Source: Oscillospiraceae bacterium
Lineage (GTDB): Bacteria > Bacillota > Clostridia > Oscillospirales > Acutalibacteraceae
Direction of reading: 5' to 3'
Assembly: GCA_902769255.1 (NCBI GenBank)
Contig: CACXOM010000001.1
Coordinates: forward strand, 124,001 to 188,000
DNA: 64,000 nt
Shown: positions 43,058-51,559 of the stretch, in pieces
How the letters are laid out: each line of letters starts with the position of its first letter
Position numbering within the stretch: position 1 is the first letter of the stretch
Notes under the pieces: model-generated
The model's database searches: none
What the model was told of the DNA's origin: nothing
What the model saw: the letters and a program-made list of their open reading frames with translations, nothing else
Position numbers and translations under genes: made by a program

Positions 43058-43644
43058 TTAAAATAAAACAGGCGGTAGTGGTTGAGGGCAAATATGATAA
43101 AATCAAACTGTCGTCAATTATTGATGCGCCGATAATTGTAACAAATGGTTTTGAAATTTTTAAAGATAAGCAAAAACTCTCATATATAAACGAAGTCGCC
43201 AAAAGAAGAGGTTTGATTATTTTGACCGATTCCGACAGCGCAGGTCTTATTATTAGAAACAGAGTTTTAAAAGCAGTTGATAATAACGCCGAAGTAATTA
43301 ATGTTTTTGTTCCCGATATTTTTGGAAAAGAGAAGAGAAAAAGCAAAAAAAGCGCCGAAGGAAAATTAGGCGTTGAGGGAATAGATGTTGAAATTTTAAA
43401 AGAAACATTTAATAAATTTGGTATTTTAAGCGATGAAACCGAAAATAAAAGAAAAGAGATTAAAAAGACCGATTTGTTTGAGTTAGGGCTTTCAGGCGGT
43501 AAAGACTCTTTGAAAAAAAGAAAAATTGTGTTAAAAGAGTTGAATTTGCCCGAAAATCTTACAACCAACAATTTATTAGAGGCAATAAATATTTTTGTGG
43601 ATTTTGATGAGTTTAAATCTTTGTGCGAAAGGGTTTTAAAATAA
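43054..43644 (+). CDS. rnmV: Ribonuclease M5-type Toprim protein
   Basis: 196 residues. The Toprim fold is clear: AVVVEGKYDKIKL at residues 7-19 (catalytic Glu), IIVTNGFEI and LIILTDSDSAGLIIRN (DxD metal site). The C-terminal part (LSGGKDSLKKRKIVLKELNLPENLTTNNLLEAIN-like block, shown here in part) matches the DUF4093 tail of RNase M5, the enzyme that trims precursor 5S rRNA. Toprim residue SDSAG differs slightly from the DPDFAGE of Bacillus RnmV. Usually rnmV sits near ksgA; here it lies between holA and uvrC. Confidence 0.85.
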   Translation: MIKIKQAVVVEGKYDKIKLSSIIDAPIIVTNGFEIFKDKQKLSYINEVAKRRGLIILTDSDSAGLIIRNRVLKAVDNNAEVINVFVPDIFGKEKRKSKKSAEGKLGVEGIDVEILKETFNKFGILSDETENKRKEIKKTDLFELGLSGGKDSLKKRKIVLKELNLPENLTTNNLLEAINIFVDFDEFKSLCERVLK

Positions 43645-43645
43645 C

Positions 43646-45466
43646 TTGACAAACAGGCTTAGAAGATTGCAAGACAAAGCGTTATCTCTGCCCAAATTGC
43701 CCGGCGTTTACATTATGAAAAATGCCGATAAAGATATTATTTATATAGGTAAAGCAAAGGCGCTTAAAAACAGAGTAACCTCATATTTTGCTTCGCAGGA
43801 AAACCTGCTTGAAAAAGTGCGTCAAATGGTCGCTCGTGTAGAAGATTTTGATTATATTCTATGCGACAGCGAGTTTGAGGCGCTTGTTTTGGAGTGTTCG
43901 CTTATTAAGCAATATATGCCTAAATATAATATTCTTTTAAAAGACGATAAAGGTTACAGTTATATAAGCATTACCGATGATGAGTACCCGAGATTAAAAG
44001 CGGTTAAGCAAATGCCAAAGGGTAAATGTTTAGGCCCTTATTATTCGAGTTATTTTTTAAATCAGGCGTTGTCAGAAGCGAAAAAGATTTATAAATTGCC
44101 CCTTTGCAATAAAACTTTTTCTTCTCAAAAAAAGGCAAATGTTCGCCCTTGTTTGAATTATTTTATAGGGCTTTGTTCTGCGCCTTGCGCAAACAAAATT
44201 TCTAAAAAAGATTATGTTGAATCGGTAAACAGCGCCGTTGATTTTTTGAAAAAAGGTTCCGCTGATACAATTAAATCTTTAAAAGCTGAAATGCAAGAGT
44301 GTTCAGAAAATCTTGATTTTGAAAAAGCGGCAAAATTGCGTGATAAAATTATTGCAATTGAGAAATTGTCAGAAAAACAAAAAGTGGTTATGTCACGCTT
44401 TGAAAGCCAAGATGTTATATCTTTTGTAAAAGGTGAAAAGAAAGACTGTTTTGAGGTTTTTCGCTTTAAAAACTATAAACTTTGTGATGACGAGCATTTT
44501 TTGGTAGATGATATTTTACCGCCCGAGCAAAAGCGAGAGCAGTTTATTATGCAATATTATTCTATAAGAAAAGATATTCCGAAAAGAGTTTTAGTTGACG
44601 GTGAGGTTGAAAACAGGAAACAGGTTGAAAGCTTTTTAAGCGAAAACAGCGGCAAAAAGGTTGAAATTGTTTTTGCGCAAAAAGGCGAACAGAAAAAGTT
44701 GGTTGAAATGTGCAGACTTAACGCAGCGGAACGCATTTCAAAAATTGACGGGCTTTCTATTAAAAACACAAAAGTGTTAGATGAACTTCAAAAATTGCTT
44801 GGCTTAAAAGATCTGCCAAAATATATTGAGTCTTACGACATTTCAAACACCGCAGGTGAAAATAATGTTGCGGGTATGGTCGTTTTTAAAGACGCTGTGC
44901 CTTACAAAAAGGCTTATAAAAGGTTTACAATTAAATCTTTTTTAGGGCAAGACGATTACGGCTCAATGCGTGAAGTTTTGAAAAGAAGGTTTTTAGAATA
45001 TGAAAACCACAAAGGCGAAGAGGGCTTTGGCGTATTGCCTGATTTGATTTTGCTTGACGGCGGTATTGGGCAGTTAAATGCGGTTTTGCCGATAGTTGAA
45101 AAATACGGCTTTTCAGATAAAACTTTTGGAATGGTAAAAGATAATCATCACAAAACAAGAGCAATTGTAGGCAAAAACGGTGAAATCGCAATAAAACAAA
45201 CAAGAGCGGTGTTTACGCTTGTTTCTTCAATTCAAGATGAAGTTCACCGTTTTGCAATAGGCTATCACCATAAAAAGCAACAAAAAAGCATGCTTGAAAT
45301 GCAGTTGACGGATATTGAGGGTGTAGGCAAAAGAAGAGCTGAAAGTCTTATTAAGCATTTTAAAGATATAAATAAAATTGCTACCGCCACAAAAGATGAA
45401 TTGATTAAAGTGCAGGGAATAACCGAAAAAACGGCGGAAAATATATATAATTATTATCGTAAATAA
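43646..45466 (+). CDS. uvrC: Excinuclease ABC subunit C
   Basis: Nucleotide excision repair nuclease, 606 residues. GIY-YIG domain: LPGVYIMKNADKDIIYIGKAKALKNRV near the start; a UvrB-binding UVR motif (NLDFEKAAKLRDKI) around residue 210; the RNase H-like 5'-incision domain with YDISNTAGENNVAGMVVF and LILLDGGIGQLNA; and a helix-hairpin-helix C-terminus (IEGVGKRRAESLIKHF). The start is a TTG at 43646 directly after the rnmV stop; the ribosome binding site AAAGGG is rather far (about 13 bases), so a downstream start is possible. Confidence 0.96.
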   Translation: MTNRLRRLQDKALSLPKLPGVYIMKNADKDIIYIGKAKALKNRVTSYFASQENLLEKVRQMVARVEDFDYILCDSEFEALVLECSLIKQYMPKYNILLKDDKGYSYISITDDEYPRLKAVKQMPKGKCLGPYYSSYFLNQALSEAKKIYKLPLCNKTFSSQKKANVRPCLNYFIGLCSAPCANKISKKDYVESVNSAVDFLKKGSADTIKSLKAEMQECSENLDFEKAAKLRDKIIAIEKLSEKQKVVMSRFESQDVISFVKGEKKDCFEVFRFKNYKLCDDEHFLVDDILPPEQKREQFIMQYYSIRKDIPKRVLVDGEVENRKQVESFLSENSGKKVEIVFAQKGEQKKLVEMCRLNAAERISKIDGLSIKNTKVLDELQKLLGLKDLPKYIESYDISNTAGENNVAGMVVFKDAVPYKKAYKRFTIKSFLGQDDYGSMREVLKRRFLEYENHKGEEGFGVLPDLILLDGGIGQLNAVLPIVEKYGFSDKTFGMVKDNHHKTRAIVGKNGEIAIKQTRAVFTLVSSIQDEVHRFAIGYHHKKQQKSMLEMQLTDIEGVGKRRAESLIKHFKDINKIATATKDELIKVQGITEKTAENIYNYYRK

Positions 45467-45497
45467 GAAAAAAACAGTAAAAATAGTAAAAAAAGGT

Positions 45498-45527
45498 TGA
45501 CAAAAGGGTAGTAAAAGTGCGATAATA
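45498..45527 (+). promoter_or_regulatory. Promoter of rsmD-coaD
   Basis: TTGACA, 18 bases, GATAAT, about 30 bases ahead of the rsmD start. Confidence 0.7.
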
Positions 45528-45555
45528 GAATAGATAAATTATAATGGAGAGAAAT

Positions 45556-46098
45556 ATGAGGGTTATTACAGGTTCGGCTCATGGTAAAAAACTTATAACT
45601 CCGGAAGGGCTTGATGTTCGTCCTACCGTTGCAAGAGTAAAAGAAGCGGTTTTTTCTTCGTTACAGTTTGACATTGAGGGCAGAAACATTCTTGATTTGT
45701 TTGCAGGCAGCGGGCAACTCGGAATTGAATCTTTAAGCAGAGGTGCAAAGCATTGCACTTTTGTTGATAATTCAAAAGTTTCTTTAAAGGCTGTTAAACA
45801 GAATTTAGCAAATTGCAAATTAGAAAACAGCGCAACAATAGTTGAGAAAGATTCATTTTCATTTATTAAAACTGCAAATGAAACTTTTGATATCGCATTT
45901 CTTGACCCTCCTTACAATAAAGGTATTATAAATGAAATAATGCCATTGTTGGTTGAAAAAATGAGTGACTTTGGCATTATTGTTTGCGAATATGCTAATA
46001 AAGGCGAGTTGCTTGATTGTTACGGTGATTTTCACTTAAAGAAAACAGTTAAATACGGAAATATTTTTATTTCTTATTATAAAAAGAGGGAGGACTGA
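45556..46098 (+). CDS. rsmD: 16S rRNA (guanine966-N2)-methyltransferase
   Basis: 180-residue SAM-dependent methyltransferase acting on the 30S subunit. MRVITGSAHGKKL at the N-terminus, VRPTVARVKEAVFSSL, SAM-binding ILDLFAGSGQLGIESLSRGA and catalytic FLDPPYNKG are all typical. I start at the ATG 45556, 6 bases after GGAG; the ATG four codons upstream overlaps that site. Followed after 6 bases by coaD, the conserved bacterial pair. Confidence 0.95.
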   Translation: MRVITGSAHGKKLITPEGLDVRPTVARVKEAVFSSLQFDIEGRNILDLFAGSGQLGIESLSRGAKHCTFVDNSKVSLKAVKQNLANCKLENSATIVEKDSFSFIKTANETFDIAFLDPPYNKGIINEIMPLLVEKMSDFGIIVCEYANKGELLDCYGDFHLKKTVKYGNIFISYYKKRED

Positions 46099-46104
46099 TT
46101 TTTT

Positions 46105-46602
46105 ATGGAAAGAATAGCAGTTTGTCCCGGCAGTTTTGACCCGATTACAAAAGGGCATCTTGATATTATTCAGCGTGCTTCGGTTGTTTTTGATAAAGTA
46201 ATTGTTGTTACTATGGTAAATGCCGATAAAAAACCGTTTTTTTCATCAAGCGAGAGAGTTGATTTTATTCAGCGTTGCGTTGATGAAGCAGGACTTAAAA
46301 ATGTAACGGTTGATTCTTATGACGGTTTGCTGGCTGACTATACTAAAAAGAATAATGCAATTGCTATTGTTAAAGGGTTAAGAGCGGTGTCTGATTTTGA
46401 ATATGAATTTCAAATGGCGTTACTAAATAAAAAACTTAATCCCGAAGCTGAAACCTTGTTTTTTACAACAAGTTCCGAAAACTTATATTTAAGTTCTTCT
46501 ATGGTTAGGTCAATAGCAAGTTTGAACGGCGATATTTCAAAGTTCGTTCCGACTTGTATTTATAAAGATATTAAAAAAAGATTTGAAAAGAAAGGCGTGT
46601 AA
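46105..46602 (+). CDS. coaD: Phosphopantetheine adenylyltransferase
   Basis: Penultimate step of coenzyme A synthesis. 165 residues, exactly the family length. CPGSFDPITKGHLDIIQRA contains the TxGH nucleotidyltransferase motif, IVKGLRAVSDFEYEFQMALLN binds the phosphopantetheine, and YLSSSMVRSIA is the ISSTxxR-like motif. It forms an operon with rsmD and probably the coiled-coil gene 6 bases downstream. Confidence 0.97.
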   Translation: MERIAVCPGSFDPITKGHLDIIQRASVVFDKVIVVTMVNADKKPFFSSSERVDFIQRCVDEAGLKNVTVDSYDGLLADYTKKNNAIAIVKGLRAVSDFEYEFQMALLNKKLNPEAETLFFTTSSENLYLSSSMVRSIASLNGDISKFVPTCIYKDIKKRFEKKGV

Positions 46603-46607
46603 ATATA

Positions 46608-47075
46608 ATGAATATTGAAGATTTACTTGAACAAATTGATGAGTTACTTGATAACTCTGTAGGCTTTGCAGGCAAAAAGGTGGTAAGCGTTGATAAACTT
46701 CGTGATTATATCGATGATATCAGACTTAATATGCCACAAGAAATTAAACAAGCAAGAAGCATCGTAGCAGAAAAAGCAGATATTATTAATACTGCAAAAA
46801 GAGAGGCTGAAACTATTATCAAAGGCGCTGAAGATAAAGCAAAAGCTTTAGTTGCTGAAGAAGAGATTACAAAACTTGCTCAAGCAAAAGCAGTTGAAAT
46901 TGTAAACGGCGCTCAGGTTAAATCTAAAGAGATGAGAAGTGCTGCTCAAACCTTTGTTGATGATTTAATGAAGAAAACAGATGAAGAATTAACTCAAACT
47001 TTAGCTGATGTTAGAAAAGCAAGAGCATCGCTTCGTCAACAAAAAACAGTATCTGCATCTGTTGAAGAAAACTAA
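46608..47075 (+). CDS. Coiled-coil protein of unknown function (V-ATPase subunit H-like)
   Basis: 155 residues, soluble, mostly one long alpha-helix. The N-terminal 35 residues (IEDLLEQIDELLDNS, VSVDKLRDYIDDIRLNMPQEI) are followed by an alanine/lysine/glutamate coiled coil (AKREAETIIKGAEDKAKALVAEEEI) of the kind automatically named ATPase or DivIVA-like. No catalytic motif is present. It sits between coaD and mraZ, a conserved neighbour in Clostridia by my recollection, which could mean a link to division or envelope growth; this is inference. Confidence 0.75.
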   Translation: MNIEDLLEQIDELLDNSVGFAGKKVVSVDKLRDYIDDIRLNMPQEIKQARSIVAEKADIINTAKREAETIIKGAEDKAKALVAEEEITKLAQAKAVEIVNGAQVKSKEMRSAAQTFVDDLMKKTDEELTQTLADVRKARASLRQQKTVSASVEEN

Positions 47076-47129
47076 TTATTTAAGCGTGTTTTAACTAACA
47101 ATCGAATATTTGTTCTATTAAAAAACTCT

Positions 47130-47166
47130 AACCAACCACAATATATTGTGGTTGGTTATTTTTTTA
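47130..47166 (+). terminator. Terminator upstream of the mraZ cluster
   Basis: Perfect 13-bp stem AACCAACCACAAT/ATTGTGGTTGGTT with a 2-base loop, then ATTTTTTTA. It separates the rsmD-coaD unit from the division cluster. Confidence 0.93.
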
Positions 47167-47220
47167 TGCATATTTTTCAAAAAAATATTAAAAAAACTCG
47201 TCATTTTGTGCTATTGGCTA

Positions 47221-47248
47221 TTGAAATTTGATAAAAAATTGGTATAAT
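47221..47248 (+). promoter_or_regulatory. Promoter of the division and cell wall cluster
   Basis: TTGAAA (47221-47226), 16 bases, TATAAT (47243-47248) with a TGG extension. The 308 bases between the previous gene and mraZ also hold a terminator (47130-47166), the repeats at 47256-47297 and a small hairpin GTAATTT/AAATTAC (47338-47356). Confidence 0.78.
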
Positions 47249-47255
47249 TTAATTA

Positions 47256-47297
47256 AAAAGTGGTGCGAAAGACAATGATTGTGGTGTAAAGTGGTGC
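47256..47297 (+). promoter_or_regulatory. MraZ box: direct repeats in the mraZ leader
   Basis: Three copies of GTGGTG: AAAAGTGGTGC (47256-47266), TTGTGGTGT (47279-47287) and AAAGTGGTGC (47288-47297), just downstream of the -10. MraZ is known to bind tandem TGGTG/GTGG-type repeats ahead of its own gene and control the cluster, so this is its likely operator. Confidence 0.7.
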
Positions 47298-47383
47298 AAA
47301 AAAACTGATTTTTGAGCCAAAAAACACCAAAAATGAAGTAATTTTAATGAAATTACAAAAAAGAAAGGAGTTGCAACAGCATT

Positions 47384-47821
47384 ATGTTAGGCTTGATGGG
47401 CGAATATCAACACAATATTGATAAAAAAGGCCGTATGTTTGTGCCTGCAAAGCTTCGTGACGCTTTAGGCGGTACTGTTGTAATCTCCAAATCATTGGAT
47501 TTTAAACCTTGTTTGTTCATTTATTCCGCTGAAGAGTGGGACAAGTTGGTTTCTAAAATCAACAACCAACCTTATATTAAAGTAGCTAAACTCCAAAGAC
47601 ATTTATTCTCGGGCGCAACTGAAGTTGAATATGATTCGCAGGGCAGAGTGCTTTTGCCGGCGGTTTTAAGAGAATATGCTCATTTAAAAGAGTCCGAACA
47701 AGCGGTTATTATCGGCGCTTCAAACAGAGTTGAAATTTGGAATACTGAAGAATGGGAAAAAGTTACTGGCGAAATTAACGAAGAAAACATTGAACAAGCG
47801 CTTTTGGATTGTGAGATATAA
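47384..47821 (+). CDS. mraZ: Transcriptional regulator MraZ
   Basis: 145 residues, two tandem AbrB-like (SpoVT-AbrB) folds. First repeat: GEYQHNIDKKGRMFVPAKLRDALG; second: EVEYDSQGRVLLPAVLREYA. The DxKGR and DxQGR turns make the DNA contacts in the ring-shaped oligomer. GGAG is 13 bases upstream, slightly far. First gene of the division and cell wall cluster; it probably controls its own promoter through the GTGGTG repeats. Confidence 0.96.
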   Translation: MLGLMGEYQHNIDKKGRMFVPAKLRDALGGTVVISKSLDFKPCLFIYSAEEWDKLVSKINNQPYIKVAKLQRHLFSGATEVEYDSQGRVLLPAVLREYAHLKESEQAVIIGASNRVEIWNTEEWEKVTGEINEENIEQALLDCEI

Positions 47822-47823
47822 AA

Positions 47824-48753
47824 ATGGCTGAGTTTTCACATAAAAGCGTAATGCTTTACGAAACGGTCGAAGGTCTTAATATTAACCCTGACGGAATTTA
47901 TGTTGACGGTACGGCAGGCGGAGGCGGACATTCCGAGTTAATCGCCTCAAAGTTAAGCGAAAAGGGAAAACTTTTTTGCTTTGACAGAGACCCTGATGCT
48001 ATTAGTGCTTGCAAACAAAGACTTTCAAAGTTTGAGAACGTAATCTTGATTAATGAAAAATATTCTTCATTAAAATCAAGTTTAAAAGAATACGGAATAG
48101 AAAAAATAAACGGTTTAATGCTCGACCTTGGCGTATCTTCTTATCAATTAGATACTGCGCAAAGAGGATTTTCGTATCACAGCGACGCACCGCTTGATAT
48201 GAGAATGAGCAAAAGCGGTATTAGTGCCGCAGACATTGTGAATAATTATTCGGAAAAAGAACTCGCCGACATTTTTTACAAATATGCCGACGAAAAATTT
48301 TCTTTCAAAATTGCAAAAGCAATTGTTGAAAAAAGAGCCGAAAAGCCGATAGAAACGACAAAAGAATTGGCTGATTTGGTTTCACAAAACTACCCGAATA
48401 AATTTAAACGCAATGCACACCCGGCAAGAAAAGTCTTTCAGGCAATAAGAATTGCCGTAAACGATGAAATGGGCGAAGTTGAAAAAGGCATAGACGATGC
48501 CTTTGAAATGCTTGAAAGCGGCGGAAGGCTATCAATAATCACATTTCATTCAATTGAAGACAGGACTGTAAAGCAAAAATTCAATTCATTTACGCAGGGT
48601 TGCACTTGCCCTCCGGATTTTCCGATTTGTGTTTGCGGAAAAAAACCAAGGGCAAAGCTAATTAATAAAAAGCCAATTGTGGCAAGCGAGCAAGAACTAA
48701 AAGAAAATTTGCGTAGTCGTAGCGCAAAACTGAGAATATTAGAAAAAATTTAA
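47824..48753 (+). CDS. rsmH: 16S rRNA (cytosine1402-N4)-methyltransferase
   Basis: 309 residues. SVMLYETVEGL at the start, SAM-binding VDGTAGGGGHSELI, LMLDLGVSSYQLD with RGFSYHSDAPLDMRM, and ISFHSIEDR-like ITFHSIEDRTVKQKF, followed by CTCPPDFPICVCG and the arginine-rich C-terminus: the full RsmH signature. Located two bases after mraZ, as in almost all bacteria. Confidence 0.97.
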   Translation: MAEFSHKSVMLYETVEGLNINPDGIYVDGTAGGGGHSELIASKLSEKGKLFCFDRDPDAISACKQRLSKFENVILINEKYSSLKSSLKEYGIEKINGLMLDLGVSSYQLDTAQRGFSYHSDAPLDMRMSKSGISAADIVNNYSEKELADIFYKYADEKFSFKIAKAIVEKRAEKPIETTKELADLVSQNYPNKFKRNAHPARKVFQAIRIAVNDEMGEVEKGIDDAFEMLESGGRLSIITFHSIEDRTVKQKFNSFTQGCTCPPDFPICVCGKKPRAKLINKKPIVASEQELKENLRSRSAKLRILEKI

Positions 48754-48768
48754 AAAGGGGAAAGAAAA

Positions 48769-49191
48769 ATGGCATACACAAGCAACGCTTATAATCTTGA
48801 AAGAGCAGCAAGAAATACTACAGCACCAAGAGAACGCAGAGAACACAAAGCGGTAATTAAAAGATTTCCGGTTGCATCTTCACGTGCAAAATATAACAGA
48901 AACATTCTATTTTATGCAGCAGCAAGCATTATAATTGCGTTGGCAGTTTGCTTTAATATTTATATGCGAACAGAAATTAACGATACCAAAAACGCTATTG
49001 CTAAAGCTGATAAAACTATAAACACGCTTAACAGCGAAAAAACAAGATTAGACGTTGAATTTGAAAAGGTTGTTTCTTATTCGACTTTAGAAGAGCAGGC
49101 AAGCGCAATGGGTATGCAAAAACGTTCGGCGGCGCAGGTACATTATATTGATACTTCAAAAAACGACTATGCTGAAGTTATTGATAAATAA
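48769..49191 (+). CDS. ftsL: FtsL-like cell division protein
   Basis: 140-residue bitopic protein: basic cytoplasmic N-terminus of about 45 residues, one transmembrane helix (NILFYAAASIIIALAVCFNIYM), and a short external coiled coil ending with EEQASAMGMQKRSAAQVHYID, which resembles the FtsL/DivIC pattern. FtsL diverges strongly in sequence, so the name rests on topology and position between rsmH and the PBP gene. Expected to form the FtsL-DivIC-DivIB complex at the septum. Confidence 0.82.
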   Translation: MAYTSNAYNLERAARNTTAPRERREHKAVIKRFPVASSRAKYNRNILFYAAASIIIALAVCFNIYMRTEINDTKNAIAKADKTINTLNSEKTRLDVEFEKVVSYSTLEEQASAMGMQKRSAAQVHYIDTSKNDYAEVIDK

Positions 49192-49224
49192 TAGAATATC
49201 ACAAAGAGAATCGAAATAATATAT

Positions 49225-49255
49225 AAACGAGGGTTAAAAATTGGCTCTCGTTTTT
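49225..49255 (+). terminator. Weak terminator between ftsL and the PBP gene
   Basis: AAACGAG-GG/CTCTCGTTT stem of about 9 bp including a G-U pair, followed by five T. Probably attenuates read-through inside the cluster. Confidence 0.55.
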
Positions 49256-49292
49256 GCCGAATTTATATACTTGAAAAGGAGACTAATGTTTT

Positions 49293-51539
49293 ATGGCTAA
49301 ACAAAACAAAAGAAAAATATGGTATAGAGCATTAGTTGTATTGCTTATTTTTGTTGTTTTCGGCGCTGTTTCAACGGGTTACGGACTTATAAACACAATT
49401 TTTGTAAACGGCGAAAAATATTCAAAACTTGCTGAACAGCAACAGCTTCAAGATATTGTCACAAAAGCAAAAAGAGGCAATATTTACGATAAAAATATGA
49501 ATGTTTTAGCGACCAGCGCAACTGTTTGGCAGTTGTTTGTTGCACCTTCTAATATGGATGAAAAAGTAAAAGATTCGGTTGCCGAAAACATTTCTAATCT
49601 TTTAAATCAAAAGAAATATACAAAAGAAAAAGTTTTAGAAATACTTAAAAAATCTACTAATTACGAAACAATAGGTCAGCCTGTAGAGCAAGAGGCGGCT
49701 ACAAAAATTAGAGAATATATCACAAAAGAAAAATTAGGCTCGGTTATTGGTTTGACTGAAACTAATGAAAGATATTACCCAAACGGAAATTTGGCATCTA
49801 CCGTTTTAGGATTTGTCGGAAAAGACAATCAGGGACTCGGCGGTGTTGAGTCACAATATGATAATGTTCTCACAGGAACTGCAGGCAGAGTTATTGCTGC
49901 AAAAACTCCAGCAGGCGCTGAACTGCCTTTCTCATACGAAAAGGTGGTTGATGCCAAAGAGGGAGATTCAGTTGTTTTAACAATAGATGAGTACATTCAG
50001 TCGGTTGTGGAAAAACATTTGCAGGAAAATGTTGAACAAAACAGCGTAAACAATAGAGCTGCTTGTATTGTTATGGACGTAAATTCGGGCGAAATTCTTG
50101 CAATGGCAACAAAACCCGATTTTGACCCTAACGAACCTTTTAAACTTACTTTAAAAAGCAGAGTTAAAAAAGAGGTAAAAAAGAAAAAAGAAAGCAACGA
50201 CGGTAAAATCAGCAAAAAAGAAAAAGCTGAAATTGAATCTGCCGCAATGCAAGAACAATGGCGAAATAAAGCGGTTTCAGATATTTACGAACCCGGTTCG
50301 GTTTTCAAAATCATTACCGGTTCCGCCGCTTTGGAAGAAAAAACTTTATTTGATAGCGATACTTTTGATTGCCCCGGTTATATTAAAATAGCAGACAGAA
50401 CTTATAAATGCGCTCACAGAGAGGGACACGGACATCAATCGCTCGCACAGGCTTTTATGAACTCTTGTAACCCAGCCTTTATTACAATAGGTCAACGATT
50501 GGGTGCGAAGAATTTTATGAAATACAGAAAGTCTTTCGGACTTGAAGATAAAACAGGCGTTGATTTGCCGGGCGAGTCTTCTTCAAGCACTCATAACACA
50601 ACAGGCCTTATGACAAATGTTGAATTGGCTTCTGAAAGTTTCGGTCAAACGTTAAAAATTACGCCTATTCAACTTATTACCGCTATTTCAGCAGCGGTAA
50701 ACGGCGGTTATTTATATCAACCTCACGTTGTAAAACAAGTTCAGGATTCTGACGGCAATGTAAAACAAACTGTAAATTCAACACTTGTTCGTCAGGTAAT
50801 TTCAGAAGATACTTCAAAAGCTCTTTGTAATTATCTTGAGGGCGTTGTAAGCGAGGGAACAGGTAAAAATGCTTATGTACCGGGTTATAGAATCGGCGGT
50901 AAAACAGGTACAGCTGAAAAAACCGATATAGGTACTAAAGAGGGCGAGGCTAAAAAATATATTTGCTCATTTTGCGGAATTGCCCCTGCAGATAACCCTC
51001 AAATAGCAATACTTATGCTTATTGATGAACCCGGTGTTGACAGCCCTTACGGCGGTACATTAGTAGCTCCTTCGGTTGGCAAAATGTTTGAAGAAATATT
51101 GCCTTATTTAGGCGTTTCGGCAAATTATACCGATTCCGAAGCAAAAGAACTTGCGGTTTCAACGCCAAGCGTTGTAAGCAAATCGGTTAATGATGCTAAA
51201 AAAGAAATCAAAAGCAAAGGTCTTATTTGTTCAGTTATAGGAGACGGAAAGACTGTAACAGCGCAATCGCCAAACGGTTCTTCAATTATTCCTTCGGGCG
51301 GTAAAGTTGTTTTATATACCGATTCAAAAGCTAAAAAGAAAAAGGTAAAAGTGCCTGACTTCAAAGGATTGACCGTTTCCGAGGCAAATGATCGAGCAGT
51401 CGAGGCAGGCTTAAATATGTATATTAACGGTAATACTTCAGATTCAACCGCTTATGCGCAATCTGTGCCTAAAGGTAAAAAAGTTGATGCTGGAACGGTT
51501 GTTACCGTAAGTTTCAGAGAAATAGTAACTGTAGAATAA
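49293..51539 (+). CDS. Class B penicillin-binding protein with PASTA domains (PBP2/SpoVD-like)
   Basis: Septal peptidoglycan transpeptidase, 748 residues. One N-terminal membrane helix, a dimerisation domain (RGNIYDKNMNVLAT), then the catalytic domain with Ser336 in EPGSVFKI (SxxK), NSCNPAF (SxN) and GGKTGTAEK (KTG, about 537). Two PASTA repeats follow from about residue 610 (TPSVVSKSVNDAKKEI and VKVPDFKGLTVSEAN). PASTA tails are found in both vegetative FtsI/PBP2X and sporulation SpoVD proteins, and only one gene is present here, so it may serve both. Confidence 0.93.
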   Translation: MAKQNKRKIWYRALVVLLIFVVFGAVSTGYGLINTIFVNGEKYSKLAEQQQLQDIVTKAKRGNIYDKNMNVLATSATVWQLFVAPSNMDEKVKDSVAENISNLLNQKKYTKEKVLEILKKSTNYETIGQPVEQEAATKIREYITKEKLGSVIGLTETNERYYPNGNLASTVLGFVGKDNQGLGGVESQYDNVLTGTAGRVIAAKTPAGAELPFSYEKVVDAKEGDSVVLTIDEYIQSVVEKHLQENVEQNSVNNRAACIVMDVNSGEILAMATKPDFDPNEPFKLTLKSRVKKEVKKKKESNDGKISKKEKAEIESAAMQEQWRNKAVSDIYEPGSVFKIITGSAALEEKTLFDSDTFDCPGYIKIADRTYKCAHREGHGHQSLAQAFMNSCNPAFITIGQRLGAKNFMKYRKSFGLEDKTGVDLPGESSSSTHNTTGLMTNVELASESFGQTLKITPIQLITAISAAVNGGYLYQPHVVKQVQDSDGNVKQTVNSTLVRQVISEDTSKALCNYLEGVVSEGTGKNAYVPGYRIGGKTGTAEKTDIGTKEGEAKKYICSFCGIAPADNPQIAILMLIDEPGVDSPYGGTLVAPSVGKMFEEILPYLGVSANYTDSEAKELAVSTPSVVSKSVNDAKKEIKSKGLICSVIGDGKTVTAQSPNGSSIIPSGGKVVLYTDSKAKKKKVKVPDFKGLTVSEANDRAVEAGLNMYINGNTSDSTAYAQSVPKGKKVDAGTVVTVSFREIVTVE

Positions 51540-51559
51540 TTAAGGAGTTGATTTAGACT

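Noticed and set aside
43044..43652. 202-codon minus-strand frame opposite the RNase M5 gene
   Set aside because: The plus strand encodes a clear Toprim protein; the antisense frame is an AT-rich shadow.
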